In this document: piece after piece, positions 17,722-25,892 of the stretch
Layout of the letters: each line of letters starts with the position of its first letter
Numbering within the stretch: position 1 is the stretch's first letter
Notes under the pieces: generated by a model
The model's database searches: none
Seen by the model: the letters and a program-made list of their open reading frames with translations, nothing else
Told to the model about the DNA's origin: nothing
Position numbers and translations under genes: made by a program
From: Rhodobacteraceae bacterium HLUCCO07
GTDB taxonomy: Bacteria > Pseudomonadota > Alphaproteobacteria > Rhodobacterales > Rhodobacteraceae
Assembly: GCA_001314705.1 (NCBI GenBank)
Contig: LJSU01000019.1
Coordinates: forward strand, 62,001 to 126,000
DNA length: 64,000 nucleotides
Reading direction: 5' to 3'

Positions 17722-18206
17722 TGAGCGTTGAGAAGATATACTGGGACAGCGATTGCTTTCTTGGTCACTTCAAGGCCGAGGATGGAAAAGCAGATAAATG
17801 TGACGGGGTTATTGAGCGGGCCGAGAGGGGAGACGTGCTGATAATGACGTCAGCCCTTACGCTGGCAGAGGTCTTATGGTTGCGAGGTGGGCCACGCTTG
17901 GCTTCTGATAAGGCGGACTTGGTGCAGAAGTTTTTCAGGCGCTCCTATATCCGCGTTTACAACGTGACCAGAAAGATTTCCGAATCTGCTCAGGTCTTTG
18001 TTTGGGACAACAGTATCAAGCCGAAAGATGCAATTCACGTTGCGACCGCAATTCACCTAAAGGCGGATGCTTTGGAAACATTTGACGAGAAACTTATCGG
18101 AAAGAGCGGAACGGTCGGTAATCCGCTTCTGCTCATTCGAGAACCTCAACCATCTGTGCAAGGGAGGCTCAATCTTGCCGAGCCAAAAGACGAAGACGCA
18201 AGCTGA
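17721..18206 (+). CDS. PIN-domain protein (putative ribonuclease/toxin)
   Basis: A 161-aa PIN-fold protein. Four acidic positions of the active site are visible: the Asp in YWDSDCFLGHF (about 9-11), the Glu in LTLAEVLW, the Asp in KPKDAIHVATA and the Asp in ETFDEKLIGK. This matches VapC-type metal-dependent RNases. It overlaps the preceding gene by TGATG and is followed by a 48-aa gene whose start lies within its end. Whether it is a toxin, a defence nuclease or a maintenance factor cannot be told from sequence. Confidence 0.85.
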   Translation: MSVEKIYWDSDCFLGHFKAEDGKADKCDGVIERAERGDVLIMTSALTLAEVLWLRGGPRLASDKADLVQKFFRRSYIRVYNVTRKISESAQVFVWDNSIKPKDAIHVATAIHLKADALETFDEKLIGKSGTVGNPLLLIREPQPSVQGRLNLAEPKDEDAS

Positions 18207-18321
18207 CAAGTTCAAGGAAGCCGCCCGCCAGCTGGAGACGGACGACGACGAAGAACGGTTTGAGAAGAAGCTCAAGAAGCTGGTGAAGCAGAAGCCCAAA
18301 GACGACGACAAGGGCAAATGA
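18175..18321 (+). CDS. Small lysine/acid-rich cargo protein (48 aa)
   Basis: A 48-aa, highly charged, probably helical protein (KTKTQADKFKEAARQLETD, then FEKKLKKLVKQKPKDDDKGK). The start is a TTG at 18175 preceded by a perfect GGGAGG ribosome site at 18162-18167, overlapping the end of the PIN gene by 32 bp. The strong ribosome site and the compositional bias make it likely real although short. Function unknown; its size and position downstream of a PIN gene suggest a possible small modulator. Confidence 0.7.
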   Translation: MPSQKTKTQADKFKEAARQLETDDDEERFEKKLKKLVKQKPKDDDKGK

Positions 18322-18325
18322 GGTA

Positions 18326-18571
18326 TTGAGATACCTTTGCGATTGGGGTATCATATTACCCATTTCTTTTATACAGCGCGAGCTTGATCGAATATCCAGC
18401 GCCCTGCGGGAAAACCCGCAGAGCAACGACTATGACCGCCTTTATGCGGCCCAACAAGCGCTTTCGTGGGCAACGGATCCTGACGGGTTCGCTTCACCCA
18501 TGAAACACATCAGGGGCACTCAGGAAGACTTAGGAGATTGTCAGCCTTGTCGTGATCCGGGTCGGTCCTGA
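18326..18571 (+). CDS. Possible small cargo protein (81 aa)
   Basis: An open frame whose middle (FIQRELDRISSALRENPQS, DYDRLYAAQQALSWATDPDG) reads like a genuine helical protein. Only a weak TTG start at 18326 is available, four bases after the preceding stop, with GAGG too close for a good ribosome site. Its last ~60 bases overlap the opposing DUF3892 gene (18510-18791), so the C-terminus may be an artefact or a decayed end. Confidence 0.45.
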   Translation: MRYLCDWGIILPISFIQRELDRISSALRENPQSNDYDRLYAAQQALSWATDPDGFASPMKHIRGTQEDLGDCQPCRDPGRS

Positions 18572-18791
18572 CATACTCAAGACCAGAAGCGCTTTCCTGC
18601 ACGATAAGGTCAACACTGTGGCCGCTTACGCTCACGTAGAATCGCGCGCCATTCTTGATGAGATCTACACACTCTTGGCGCGTGCAGGACCAACGTTTGC
18701 CGTTGTCGTCCCTTGTCCCCCCAAGCCTTTGGATGGCGTCATGCTTGCTGTTGCGATCCGGCTTCACAATGCAGGTAACTTTATTTCCCAT
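18510..18791 (-). CDS. DUF3892 domain-containing protein
   Basis: A 93-aa protein opening KVTCIVKPDRNSKHDAIQRL with a later RFYVSVSGHSVDLIV strand pair, the pattern of the small DUF3892 family. Its function is unknown. The start at 18791 has AAAGGAG at ideal spacing. It reads inward from the right inverted repeat, opposite to the other cargo, and its 3' end overlaps the preceding frame by 62 bases. Confidence 0.8.
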   Translation of the reverse strand: MGNKVTCIVKPDRNSKHDAIQRLGGTRDDNGKRWSCTRQECVDLIKNGARFYVSVSGHSVDLIVQESASGLEYVRTDPDHDKADNLLSLPECP

Positions 18792-18837
18792 ATCTCGAAT
18801 CTCCTTTAAATGGAGTCCAAGCCTGCTATTACGTCAC

Positions 18838-18861
18838 GGGTTTGTCAAATATACAATCGCC
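18838..18861 (-). repeat. Right terminal inverted repeat of the insertion sequence
   Basis: Read from the right end inward it begins GGCGATTGTATATTTGACAA then ACCC, the partner of 15931-15954 with one mismatch. It also carries TTGACA pointing inward, which could serve the DUF3892 gene, although I see no good -10 at 17 bases. Confidence 0.92.
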
Positions 18862-18869
18862 CAAAAATA
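18862..18869. repeat. 8-bp target site duplication, right copy
   Basis: CAAAAATA, identical to 15923-15930. It is followed by CTCGTG, which restores the right arm of the interrupted chromosomal palindrome. Confidence 0.9.
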
Positions 18870-18932
18870 CTCGTGATCCGGCCATGCAGGCGCGCGTTCG
18901 CCACATCATGCCGACCACAGATGCGCGCGGGA

Positions 18933-19478
18933 CTATCCCCCCGCCTTGGCTTTCTCGATCGCGGGCAGGATGGTCTCGTTCAGCACCCGCCGCGTGATCG
19001 GCCCGGCAAAGCGCAGGGTCACGTTGCCATCGCCGTCGATGATGAAGGTCTCCGGCGCGCCATAGACGCCCCAATCCATCTTGGTACGGGAGGTCTTGGC
19101 CTCGCCCAGGTGCGAGAACGGGTTGCCGTCCCGTTCGAGATAGGCCAGCGCGCGATCCGTGGTGTCGTCGAAATTGATCCCGTGCAGCGGCACATCGAGA
19201 TTGTCACGCATCCACAGAAGCGTGGGATGCTCGGCCCGGCAGGCCACGCACCAGGTACCCCAGAAATTGACCAGCTTCACCCCCGGCGCATTGAGCACCT
19301 CGTCGGTCAGAAGCGGCGTCTCGCCCAGTTGCGCCAGTTCGACCGGTGGCGCCGGCTTGCCGACCCGCTGCGAGGGCAGCTCGTCGGGGTTGTCGCGCAG
19401 CATGCCAAAATAGAAAAGCGCCGCCAGCGCCGCGAAGACAAGCGGCGGGGCCATCATCATCGGGCTAACCCTGGCCAT
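18933..19478 (-). CDS. ccmG: Cytochrome c biogenesis thiol:disulfide oxidoreductase CcmG/DsbE
   Basis: A 181-aa membrane-anchored periplasmic thioredoxin-fold protein. An N-terminal anchor (about 8-26) precedes the thioredoxin domain with the redox site WCVAC (C77, C80) in FWGTWCVACRAEHP and the cis-Pro region YGAPETFIID. It reduces the apocytochrome c haem-binding cysteines or the haem chaperone partner. The start at 19478 has a perfect GGAGG. It overlaps the 3' end of ccmD by 14 bp and is the last gene of the ccm run. Confidence 0.93.
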   Translation of the reverse strand: MARVSPMMMAPPLVFAALAALFYFGMLRDNPDELPSQRVGKPAPPVELAQLGETPLLTDEVLNAPGVKLVNFWGTWCVACRAEHPTLLWMRDNLDVPLHGINFDDTTDRALAYLERDGNPFSHLGEAKTSRTKMDWGVYGAPETFIIDGDGNVTLRFAGPITRRVLNETILPAIEKAKAGG

Positions 19479-19629
19479 GGTGTTTCCTCCGGGTTTCGAT
19501 ATCGTCAAGCTGCGCCTTCACCTTGCGGGACCGGCGGACCGAGAGCACGACCAGCACCAGGATCAGCAGGATCGACACCGCGTAAGACGATAGCACGGCT
19601 TCGGCGTATTTTCCCAGGTCCGGCATCAT
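19465..19629 (-). CDS. ccmD: Haem exporter protein CcmD
   Basis: A 54-aa protein with a single membrane helix (about 16-33, YAVSILLILVLVVLSV) and a basic tail RRSRKVKAQLDDIETRRK, the standard CcmD layout. CcmD releases haem-loaded CcmE from the CcmABC complex. The start overlaps the ccmC stop as ATGATG, so either of two adjacent ATGs (19629 or 19626) may be used. Confidence 0.85.
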   Translation of the reverse strand: MMPDLGKYAEAVLSSYAVSILLILVLVVLSVRRSRKVKAQLDDIETRRKHHGQG

Positions 19630-20363
19630 CCCAACCGCTCCCGCGCCAGCAGGGCGCGCATCCGGCGCGCGCGGATCTCGGTATTGGTGCGGATGATCAC
19701 CAACGCGATGAACAGGAGAACAAAGCCCGCGATCGACACCAGCGCGGGATACCAGAAGACATCGGCCACGTTCTCCTGCTTGTCGAGGCTCAGCGACGCA
19801 CCCTGGTGCAGCCCCTGGTTCCAGAAATTCACCGCATAGCGGCTCAGGATCGCGAAAACCGACCCGACAAGGCACAGCACCGCGGTCAGGTCGGCGGCGG
19901 TGTCGTCATCCTCGATCGCCTCCCAGAGCGCGATATAGCCCAGATAGAACAGGAACAGGATCAGGAACGAGGTCAGCCGCGGATCCCAGGCCCACCAAGT
20001 GCCCCACATGGGCTGGCCCCAGATCGCGCCGGTCGCCAGCGCGATCACTGTCATCACCGCGCCGATCGGGGCGGCGGCGCGCGCGGCCAGCGCGCTCACA
20101 TGGTGGCGCCGCACGATCCAGACCAGCGAGGTGATCAGCATCATCACCCAGATATTGATCGCCATCATCGCGCTCGGCACGTGGATGTAGAAGATCTTGA
20201 CCGTCGATCCCTGGCGGAAATCGTCGGGCGTGAAGAAGAATCCCCAGACAAGCCCCGTCACGAGGCAAACCACCGCCGCAACCGCGAAATAGGGCAGTGC
20301 CCGCTCGGTCGTGCGCATGAATTTCAATGGGTTGGCATATTCCCACAGCGCGTTGAGGTTCAT
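19626..20363 (-). CDS. ccmC: Haem exporter/chaperone loading protein CcmC
   Basis: A 245-aa six-helix membrane protein that attaches haem to CcmE. The diagnostic tryptophan-rich motif WGTWWAWDPRLTS lies in the middle, and the haem-ligand histidine candidates are in YIHVPSAMMA and VNFWNQGLHQG. It follows ccmB with a 131-bp gap and overlaps ccmD. Confidence 0.95.
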   Translation of the reverse strand: MNLNALWEYANPLKFMRTTERALPYFAVAAVVCLVTGLVWGFFFTPDDFRQGSTVKIFYIHVPSAMMAINIWVMMLITSLVWIVRRHHVSALAARAAAPIGAVMTVIALATGAIWGQPMWGTWWAWDPRLTSFLILFLFYLGYIALWEAIEDDDTAADLTAVLCLVGSVFAILSRYAVNFWNQGLHQGASLSLDKQENVADVFWYPALVSIAGFVLLFIALVIIRTNTEIRARRMRALLARERLG

Positions 20364-20494
20364 CTCGGGCCCATCTTCGGTTGCATCTCCTGCCGCCTTT
20401 TTCCAGCCGCCACGGCCGCTCGCCTTGATCTGCCTTAAATCACCGCGATTTTCCAGCCTGATCGGTTCACAAATCCATCACCTTTTGCCGCAGG

Positions 20495-21151
20495 TCAGCG
20501 CAGGTTAACCCTGAGCACCGCCGCGCTGGCGAAGGGCAGGAGCGCGATCACTCCCGCACTGATCCCTGCCAGCATCAGCATCGGCGTGGTCGGATCGGCC
20601 CCTTCCGCCCCGCGCCGCGCCATCTCGGCCCCGAAAATCAGCGTCGGCACGTAAAGCGGCAGCACCAGCAGGCTCAAGAGCAACCCGCCGCGCTTGAGCC
20701 CCACGGTCAGCGCCGCGCCGAACGTGCCGATCACCGAAAGCGCCGGCGTGCCCAGCAGAAGCGACAGGACAAGCGGGCCGTAGCCCGCCCCCGGCAGGCT
20801 CATCAGCACCCCGAAGAGCGGGCTGGCGATCACCAGCGGCAGCCCGGTCGTGATCCAGTGCGCCAGCGCCTTCATGGTCACGATCCCCTCCAGCGGCAGC
20901 GGCGAGGTCGCCAACAGGTCGAGACTGCCATCCTCCCAGTCGAGCGCGAGGATCCGGTCGAGCGACAGGAGACAGGCCAGAAGTGCCCCAAGCCACAGGA
21001 TGCCCGGTGCGATCCGCGCCAGCAGCCCGGTCTCGGGGCCCACGCCGAAGGGCACCAACGTCACCACGATGAGGAAGAACGCAAGCCCGAGGCCAAAGCC
21101 GCCCCCTGCCCGCATCGCCAGCCGCAGGTCGCGAATGAGAAGGGCGCTCAC
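20495..21151 (-). CDS. ccmB: Haem exporter protein CcmB
   Basis: A 218-aa six-helix membrane subunit of the CcmAB ABC complex. It begins [17 protein letters not shown] and includes [37 protein letters not shown] and [19 protein letters not shown], all characteristic of CcmB. Its ATG overlaps the ccmA stop (ATGA). Confidence 0.95.
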   Translation of the reverse strand: MSALLIRDLRLAMRAGGGFGLGLAFFLIVVTLVPFGVGPETGLLARIAPGILWLGALLACLLSLDRILALDWEDGSLDLLATSPLPLEGIVTMKALAHWITTGLPLVIASPLFGVLMSLPGAGYGPLVLSLLLGTPALSVIGTFGAALTVGLKRGGLLLSLLVLPLYVPTLIFGAEMARRGAEGADPTTPMLMLAGISAGVIALLPFASAAVLRVNLR

Positions 21152-21765
21152 AGGAACACCTCGTCGAAATGATCGTCCTTTGCGGCGCGCGCCCGGAACC
21201 CGCCGACATCGAGAACCGCCGCCTCGGCCAGGCCAAGGTCGATATGCGTGGCCATGAGCGCCATGCCACCGCCCGCCAGATGTGCCCGCACCGCGCGCAC
21301 GAACATCGCCACCGCATCCACGTCGAGCGACACCGTGGGCTCGTCGAGCACCCAGACCGGCCGCCCCGTCACCAAGAGCCGCGCCAGCCCCAGCCGCCGT
21401 TTCTGCCCCGCCGAGAGCGCCCCCGCCGGGCGGGCGCGCAGATCGCGCAGGGCGAACCCGTCCAGCGCCGCGTCTATCCCACCGGTGCCAAAGACCGCGG
21501 CCCAGAACGCAAGGTTTTCCTCGACCGTCAGCGTCGCCTTGAGCCCGTCGGCATGGGCGGCATAGGTCATCGCCTCGCGATCGAGGCTGATCCGCCCGGC
21601 CAGTGGCGGCTGAAGCCCGGCGATTGTGCGCAGAAGCGTCGTCTTGCCGATCCCGTTCGGCCCGCGCAGGATCAGGGCGTGCCCGGCCTCCAGCCGGAAC
21701 TCCAGCCCCTCGAGCACCGGGATGCCGCCACGCGCAACGGAAAGATCGCTTACTTCGAGTTCCAT
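21148..21765 (-). CDS. ccmA: Cytochrome c biogenesis ATP-binding export protein CcmA
   Basis: A 205-aa ABC ATPase: Walker [10 protein letters not shown], signature [15 protein letters not shown], Walker [13 protein letters not shown] and H-loop ATHIDLGL. The short length and the RTIAGLQPP segment mark it as CcmA. With CcmB it uses ATP to release holo-CcmE. It lies 61 bp after the Mth938-like gene. Confidence 0.95.
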   Translation of the reverse strand: MELEVSDLSVARGGIPVLEGLEFRLEAGHALILRGPNGIGKTTLLRTIAGLQPPLAGRISLDREAMTYAAHADGLKATLTVEENLAFWAAVFGTGGIDAALDGFALRDLRARPAGALSAGQKRRLGLARLLVTGRPVWVLDEPTVSLDVDAVAMFVRAVRAHLAGGGMALMATHIDLGLAEAAVLDVGGFRARAAKDDHFDEVFL

Positions 21766-21826
21766 GGCCTCGCCTTAGCGCAGTCCGCGCGCCAACAGAA
21801 CCGCTTTTCGTCGCGACATTCCGCCG

Positions 21827-22180
21827 TCAAACCGGAAGGGCCGCGAGCGCGACGCGGCGGCCCTCGGCGGCCAGCACGTTCCATGTCCGGCAGGCCGCCG
21901 GCGTGTTCATGACCTCCGCGCCGATCCCCGCCGCCTCGATCTCGGCACGCAGGCCCGCGTCGATATGCGCGATCTCGGTCCCGGTGCCGAACAGGATCAC
22001 GTCGATCTCGCCCACCAGCGCCATGAGGCGCGCCCGGTCCCGCAACCCCTCGAGCGGCTCCACCCCCGAAGCGGTCAGCAGAACCGCCCCCTCATAGACC
22101 TGGCCGCCAATGCGGAAAAACCCCTGCCCATAGCCGTCAATCGGCTGCACATCCCCGAAATCGACCTGTGTGAATCTCAT
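21827..22180 (-). CDS. Mth938-like domain protein
   Basis: A 117-aa protein of the DUF498/DUF598 (Mth938, NDUFAF3-like) family: FRIGGQVYEGAVLL, DVILFGTGTEI and the final MNTPAACRTWNVLAAEGRRVA are typical. Human NDUFAF3 assists complex I assembly; the bacterial role is not settled. The start at 22180 overlaps the stop of the TauE gene as TGATG. It sits between the secDF and ccm blocks, a recurrent order in this lineage. Confidence 0.85.
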   Translation of the reverse strand: MRFTQVDFGDVQPIDGYGQGFFRIGGQVYEGAVLLTASGVEPLEGLRDRARLMALVGEIDVILFGTGTEIAHIDAGLRAEIEAAGIGAEVMNTPAACRTWNVLAAEGRRVALAALPV

Positions 22181-22941
22181 CACGTCCCTCCGATGACCGA
22201 CCAGAGCCCCGACAGCGCCGAGGCGGCGATGATCCCGTAGGCCACCGCGCGATAGAGCCTTTCATGGCCGGGCCGGAAAATCCACCAGCCCAGGCCGTTG
22301 CCCAGAAGATAGGGCAGCGCCGCCATCAGGCCAAGCGTCAGCGGCAGGCCCCACAACCGCCCGAGCACGGCGAAACTCGCCAGGACAAGGATGTCGAACC
22401 CATAGAGATAGGCCGTGGCGTTGGCCCGGATCACCTTTGCCGGGTGCGGGCTTGCCATGTAAAGCAGGATCACCGGCGGGCCCGGTATACCCACCGCCCC
22501 GCCGAGGAATCCCCCCACGCCTCCGGTGGCATAGATCAAGGGCGGCCCGAGCGTGCCACGATAGCGCAGACCGCCGACAAGCAGCACCAGAAGCCCCAGG
22601 CTCAGCACCGAAACCACGACGCGGAACACCACCGGATCGACCCAGAAGAGCACCGCAAGCCCGGCCGGCAGCGCCACCACCGTTCCCGCGACAAGCCGCA
22701 TGAGATCGCGCGGATGACCCTCGCGCAGCGCCCGCGGGATGATCGGCAAGGGGCCGATCGCATCCATGACCACAAGGATGATGATCGCCCAGACCGGCTC
22801 GATCACCCGCGTGGCGACCGGCAGAAAGATCATCGCGGTGCCGAAACCGGCGAATCCGCGCACGATCCCGGCCACGAAGGCCGCGGCGAACACCCACCCG
22901 ATGCCCCCGATGGCGAGGGCCTCGGCGATGATTTCAGGCAT
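22180..22941 (-). CDS. TauE/SafE family sulfite/anion exporter
   Basis: A 253-aa membrane protein with about eight hydrophobic segments in two repeats. The first contains AAFVAGIVRGFAGFGTAMIFLP and the second GGVGGFLGGAVGIPGPPVIL, the two Gly-rich signatures of the family. The substrate is unproven (sulfite, sulfoacetate or other organic acids). It overlaps the end of secF by 8 bp. Confidence 0.88.
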   Translation of the reverse strand: MPEIIAEALAIGGIGWVFAAAFVAGIVRGFAGFGTAMIFLPVATRVIEPVWAIIILVVMDAIGPLPIIPRALREGHPRDLMRLVAGTVVALPAGLAVLFWVDPVVFRVVVSVLSLGLLVLLVGGLRYRGTLGPPLIYATGGVGGFLGGAVGIPGPPVILLYMASPHPAKVIRANATAYLYGFDILVLASFAVLGRLWGLPLTLGLMAALPYLLGNGLGWWIFRPGHERLYRAVAYGIIAASALSGLWSVIGGT

Positions 22942-23902
22942 CTATTTTGGCGTATTGCGTGCCCGCGTTTCCATCGGGCTTGGACCAGTCGCGTTTCACC
23001 CCCAGCCGAAGCAGGATGATGCTGGCCACGAAGATCGAGCTGTAGGTGCCCACGATCACGCCCCAGATCATGGCAAAGACAAAGCCCCGGATCACGTCAC
23101 CGCCCAGCACGAAAAGCGAGATCAGCGCCAGAAGCGTGGTGACCGATGTCATGACCGTCCGGCTCAGCGTCTCGTTGATCGAGATGTTGAGCACCTCTTT
23201 CAAAGGCATCTGCTTGTATTTGCGAAGGTTTTCACGCACGCGGTCGAACACCACCACGGTATCGTTGAGCGAATAGCCCACGATGGTCAGGAGTGCGGCG
23301 ATGATCGCCAGGTCGAACTTGATCTGCAGTTCGCTGAAAATCCCGATGGTCAGCACCACGTCATGCACCAGTGCGGCCACCGCCCCCAGCGCGAACTGCC
23401 ACTCGAAGCGCAGCCAGATATAGACCAGCACCGCACCGATCGCCAGAAGCACCGCGATCACCGCCGTCTGGATCAACTCGCCCGAGACTTTCGGCCCGAC
23501 CGATTCGACGCTGACAAAACGGATGTCGGGCACCGCTTCCTGCAGGGCCGCCTCGACCGCCTCGACCACCTCGGGGCTGACCGATTCCTCGCCTTCCTGC
23601 GCCTGGATACGCACCATCGCCACGTTTTCGTCGTCGTCGAAGTTCGGGTCGAAAATCTCGGTGATGGTCACGTCACCCAGTTCGAGCGAATCGATGGCTC
23701 CGCGATAAAGGCCGATATCGACCGGCTGCGCGCTCTCGGTGCGGATCGTCGTGCCGCCACGAAAATCGATGCCGTAATTCAGCCCCTGCACGAGGAAACT
23801 GGCCAACGCCAGCAGCATCAGGAACGCCGAGATCCCCAGCCACAGTTTCGAGCGGCCGAAGAAATCCCACGTCGTGTTTTCGGGCACAAGTTTCAGGCGC
23901 AT
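22934..23902 (-). CDS. secF: Protein translocase subunit SecF
   Basis: A 322-aa six-helix RND-type subunit using proton motive force to complete export through SecYEG. The first helix is followed by the conserved YGIDFRGGTTIR. VLVYIWLRFEWQFALGAVAALVHDV and the late GYSLNDTVVVFDRVREN are diagnostic. It starts 4 bp after the secD stop. Confidence 0.96.
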   Translation of the reverse strand: MRLKLVPENTTWDFFGRSKLWLGISAFLMLLALASFLVQGLNYGIDFRGGTTIRTESAQPVDIGLYRGAIDSLELGDVTITEIFDPNFDDDENVAMVRIQAQEGEESVSPEVVEAVEAALQEAVPDIRFVSVESVGPKVSGELIQTAVIAVLLAIGAVLVYIWLRFEWQFALGAVAALVHDVVLTIGIFSELQIKFDLAIIAALLTIVGYSLNDTVVVFDRVRENLRKYKQMPLKEVLNISINETLSRTVMTSVTTLLALISLFVLGGDVIRGFVFAMIWGVIVGTYSSIFVASIILLRLGVKRDWSKPDGNAGTQYAKIDA

Positions 23903-23906
23903 CTCG

Positions 23907-25571
23907 TCAGACCTCCAGCGTCTTGGGACGGCGGCGTTCGAACCACATCGCGATGATCAGCCGCGTGACGAAAATCGCCGTGAACACCGATGTAATGATC
24001 CCCAGCCCCAGCGTGATCGCAAAGCCGCGCACCGGCCCCGACCCCACCGCGTAAAGGATCACCGCGGTGATGAACGTGGTGATATTGGCGTCCAGGATCG
24101 CCGAAAGCGCCTTTTCATAGCCCAGATCGATCGCCCGCGCCGGGCCTTTCGCGGTCTTGAGTTCCTCGCGTATGCGCTCGAACACCAGCACATTGGCATC
24201 CACCGCCATGCCCACGGTGAGCACGATCCCCGCGATCCCCGGCAGGGTCAGCGTCGCCCCGATCATGCTCAGCAGGCCGAAGATGAGCCCGATATTGATG
24301 ATCAGCGCCACATTGGCAAAGAGCCCGAACATGCCATAACTCAAGAACATGAAGACCAGCACGGCCACGAATGCCACGATGGTGGCCACCTTGCCCGCCT
24401 CGATGCTGTCGGCGCCCAGTTCCGGCCCGATGGTCCGCTCTTCGAGGAAATCGAGCCCCGCCGGAAGCGCCCCCGCGCGCAGCAGCACGGCCAGTTCGGT
24501 CGATTCCTCCACCGTGAACCGCCCGGTGATGATCCCCGAGCCGCCCGAGATGTGCGCCTGGATCGTCGGCGCGCTGATCACCTCGCCATCCAGCACGATG
24601 GCAAAGGGGTTGCCGATATTGTCGGCGGTATAGTTGCCGAACCGCCGCGCCCCCGACGCGTCGAACCGGAAGGTGACGGCGGGCCGCCCGTTCTCGTCGA
24701 AACTGGGTTGCGCATCCACGAGGTCCTCGCCCGTCACCACCGGCGATTGTTCCAGCACATAGCGCGTGTCCCGCTCCGCGCCCCGCCCGGGCAGAACCTC
24801 TTCGCCCGGTCCCGCGCGCGCATCGTCCTCCGCGCTGCGCGACACCACCGGCTGGAAGGTCAGCTGCGCCGTGGTGCCGATGATCCGCTTCAACTCGGCC
24901 GCGCTGCCCAGTCCGGGCACCTGGATCAGGATGCGCTCGGGGCCCTGGCGCTGGATCGTGGGTTCGCGCGTGCCGACCTCGTCGATCCGGTTGCGGATGA
25001 TCTCGAGCGCCTGGCGCACGGTGCGGTCATCGGTGGCCAGTTTCTCGGCCTCCGACAGCTCGACGATCACCATGTCGTCGTCGGTCGAAACCTCGATATC
25101 GTCCGATGCCGACCCGCTCAGGCTGGTGACCGGCCGCGCCAGCCCCCGCACGAGGGCCGCCGCCTCGCCGACCTGATCGGCTTCCGATACGCGGATGCGC
25201 AGCTGGTCATCGGGGCCGGGTTGCCGCCGGATCGTGCCGATGGTCGCGCGTTCCTCGCGCAGCATGTCGCGAATCTCGGGCCACATGCCCCGGATCCGGC
25301 TGCGATAGACATCCTCGACCTGGACCTCGGCCAGGAGATGCGCCCCGCCGCGCAGGTCCAGCCCGAGGTTGACAAGCCCCGAAGGCAACCACTCGGGCCA
25401 CATCGCCACCTGCTCGGCCAGGCCATCTGCCGTGCCGCCATTCTCGATGGCGCGCACCGCGTCGTTATGGGTCTCGACCCGCGTGTAGAAGGCATTGGGC
25501 ATCGCCAGCATCAGGCCAGCCAACACGGTGGCCCATATCAGCACCCGCTTCCACGTATCAATCTGCAGCAT
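23907..25571 (-). CDS. secD: Protein translocase subunit SecD
   Basis: A 554-aa partner of SecF. The first helix is followed by a large periplasmic domain beginning at GLDLRGGAHLLAEV, the P1 head has VDEVGTREPTIQRQG, and the C-terminal membrane half contains GMAVDANVLVFERIREE and GPVRGFAITLGLGI. Length is normal for alphaproteobacteria. It lies 36 bp downstream of yajC. Confidence 0.96.
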   Translation of the reverse strand: MLQIDTWKRVLIWATVLAGLMLAMPNAFYTRVETHNDAVRAIENGGTADGLAEQVAMWPEWLPSGLVNLGLDLRGGAHLLAEVQVEDVYRSRIRGMWPEIRDMLREERATIGTIRRQPGPDDQLRIRVSEADQVGEAAALVRGLARPVTSLSGSASDDIEVSTDDDMVIVELSEAEKLATDDRTVRQALEIIRNRIDEVGTREPTIQRQGPERILIQVPGLGSAAELKRIIGTTAQLTFQPVVSRSAEDDARAGPGEEVLPGRGAERDTRYVLEQSPVVTGEDLVDAQPSFDENGRPAVTFRFDASGARRFGNYTADNIGNPFAIVLDGEVISAPTIQAHISGGSGIITGRFTVEESTELAVLLRAGALPAGLDFLEERTIGPELGADSIEAGKVATIVAFVAVLVFMFLSYGMFGLFANVALIINIGLIFGLLSMIGATLTLPGIAGIVLTVGMAVDANVLVFERIREELKTAKGPARAIDLGYEKALSAILDANITTFITAVILYAVGSGPVRGFAITLGLGIITSVFTAIFVTRLIIAMWFERRRPKTLEV

Positions 25572-25607
25572 GTGAGCGCCCCCGAGTCGGCAACCAGTGT
25601 ACGCGCG

Positions 25608-25892
25608 TTACGACTTCGCGGGCTCTGTCTTGTTGAGAACCTGGGAGATGGTCGCCTTGACCACCCGCACCTTGACGCCCTCGGCGATCTCGACCTCGAT
25701 CTCGCCATCGTCCTTGACCTTGGCGACCTTGCCGATCAGCCCGCCCTGCGTGACCACCTGATCGCCGCGGCGCAGGGCCTCGACCATGGCCTGATGATCC
25801 TTGAGCTTTTTCTGCTGCGGCCGGATGAGCAGGAAATACATGATCGCGAAGATCAGGATGAGCGGAAGAAACGAGGCAAGCGCGCCGTCCAT
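25608..25892 (-). CDS. yajC: Preprotein translocase subunit YajC
   Basis: A 94-aa single-helix protein: a membrane segment (about 7-23) then the signature [18 protein letters not shown] and [18 protein letters not shown]. It associates with SecDF. The start at 25892 gives the canonical N-terminus; the open frame upstream is not conserved in character. It is the first gene of the yajC-secD-secF operon, divergent from serS across 227 bp. Confidence 0.93.
   Translation of the reverse strand: MDGALASFLPLILIFAIMYFLLIRPQQKKLKDHQAMVEALRRGDQVVTQGGLIGKVAKVKDDGEIEVEIAEGVKVRVVKATISQVLNKTEPAKS

Larger units (their letters stand above)
15931..18861 (+). mobile_element. IS1595-family insertion sequence with cargo genes (2931 bp)
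   Basis: A complete element bounded by 24-bp inverted repeats (15931-15954 and 18838-18861) with one mismatch, flanked by perfect 8-bp duplications. It carries an intact DDE transposase at the left end and about 1.9 kb of cargo: a 246-aa unknown protein, a PIN-domain protein, a 48-aa lysine-rich protein, an uncertain 81-aa frame, and a DUF3892 gene in the opposite direction. Base composition is visibly lower in GC than the flanks, consistent with transfer. Passenger genes are known in some IS1595 subgroups (for example the ISNwi1 group); the subgroup here is inferred, not searched. Confidence 0.93.

Noticed and set aside
18810-20438. A 542-codon plus-strand frame over ccmG, ccmD and ccmC
   Set aside because: It starts inside the insertion-sequence end, has shadow-type composition, and opposes three recognisable ccm genes.
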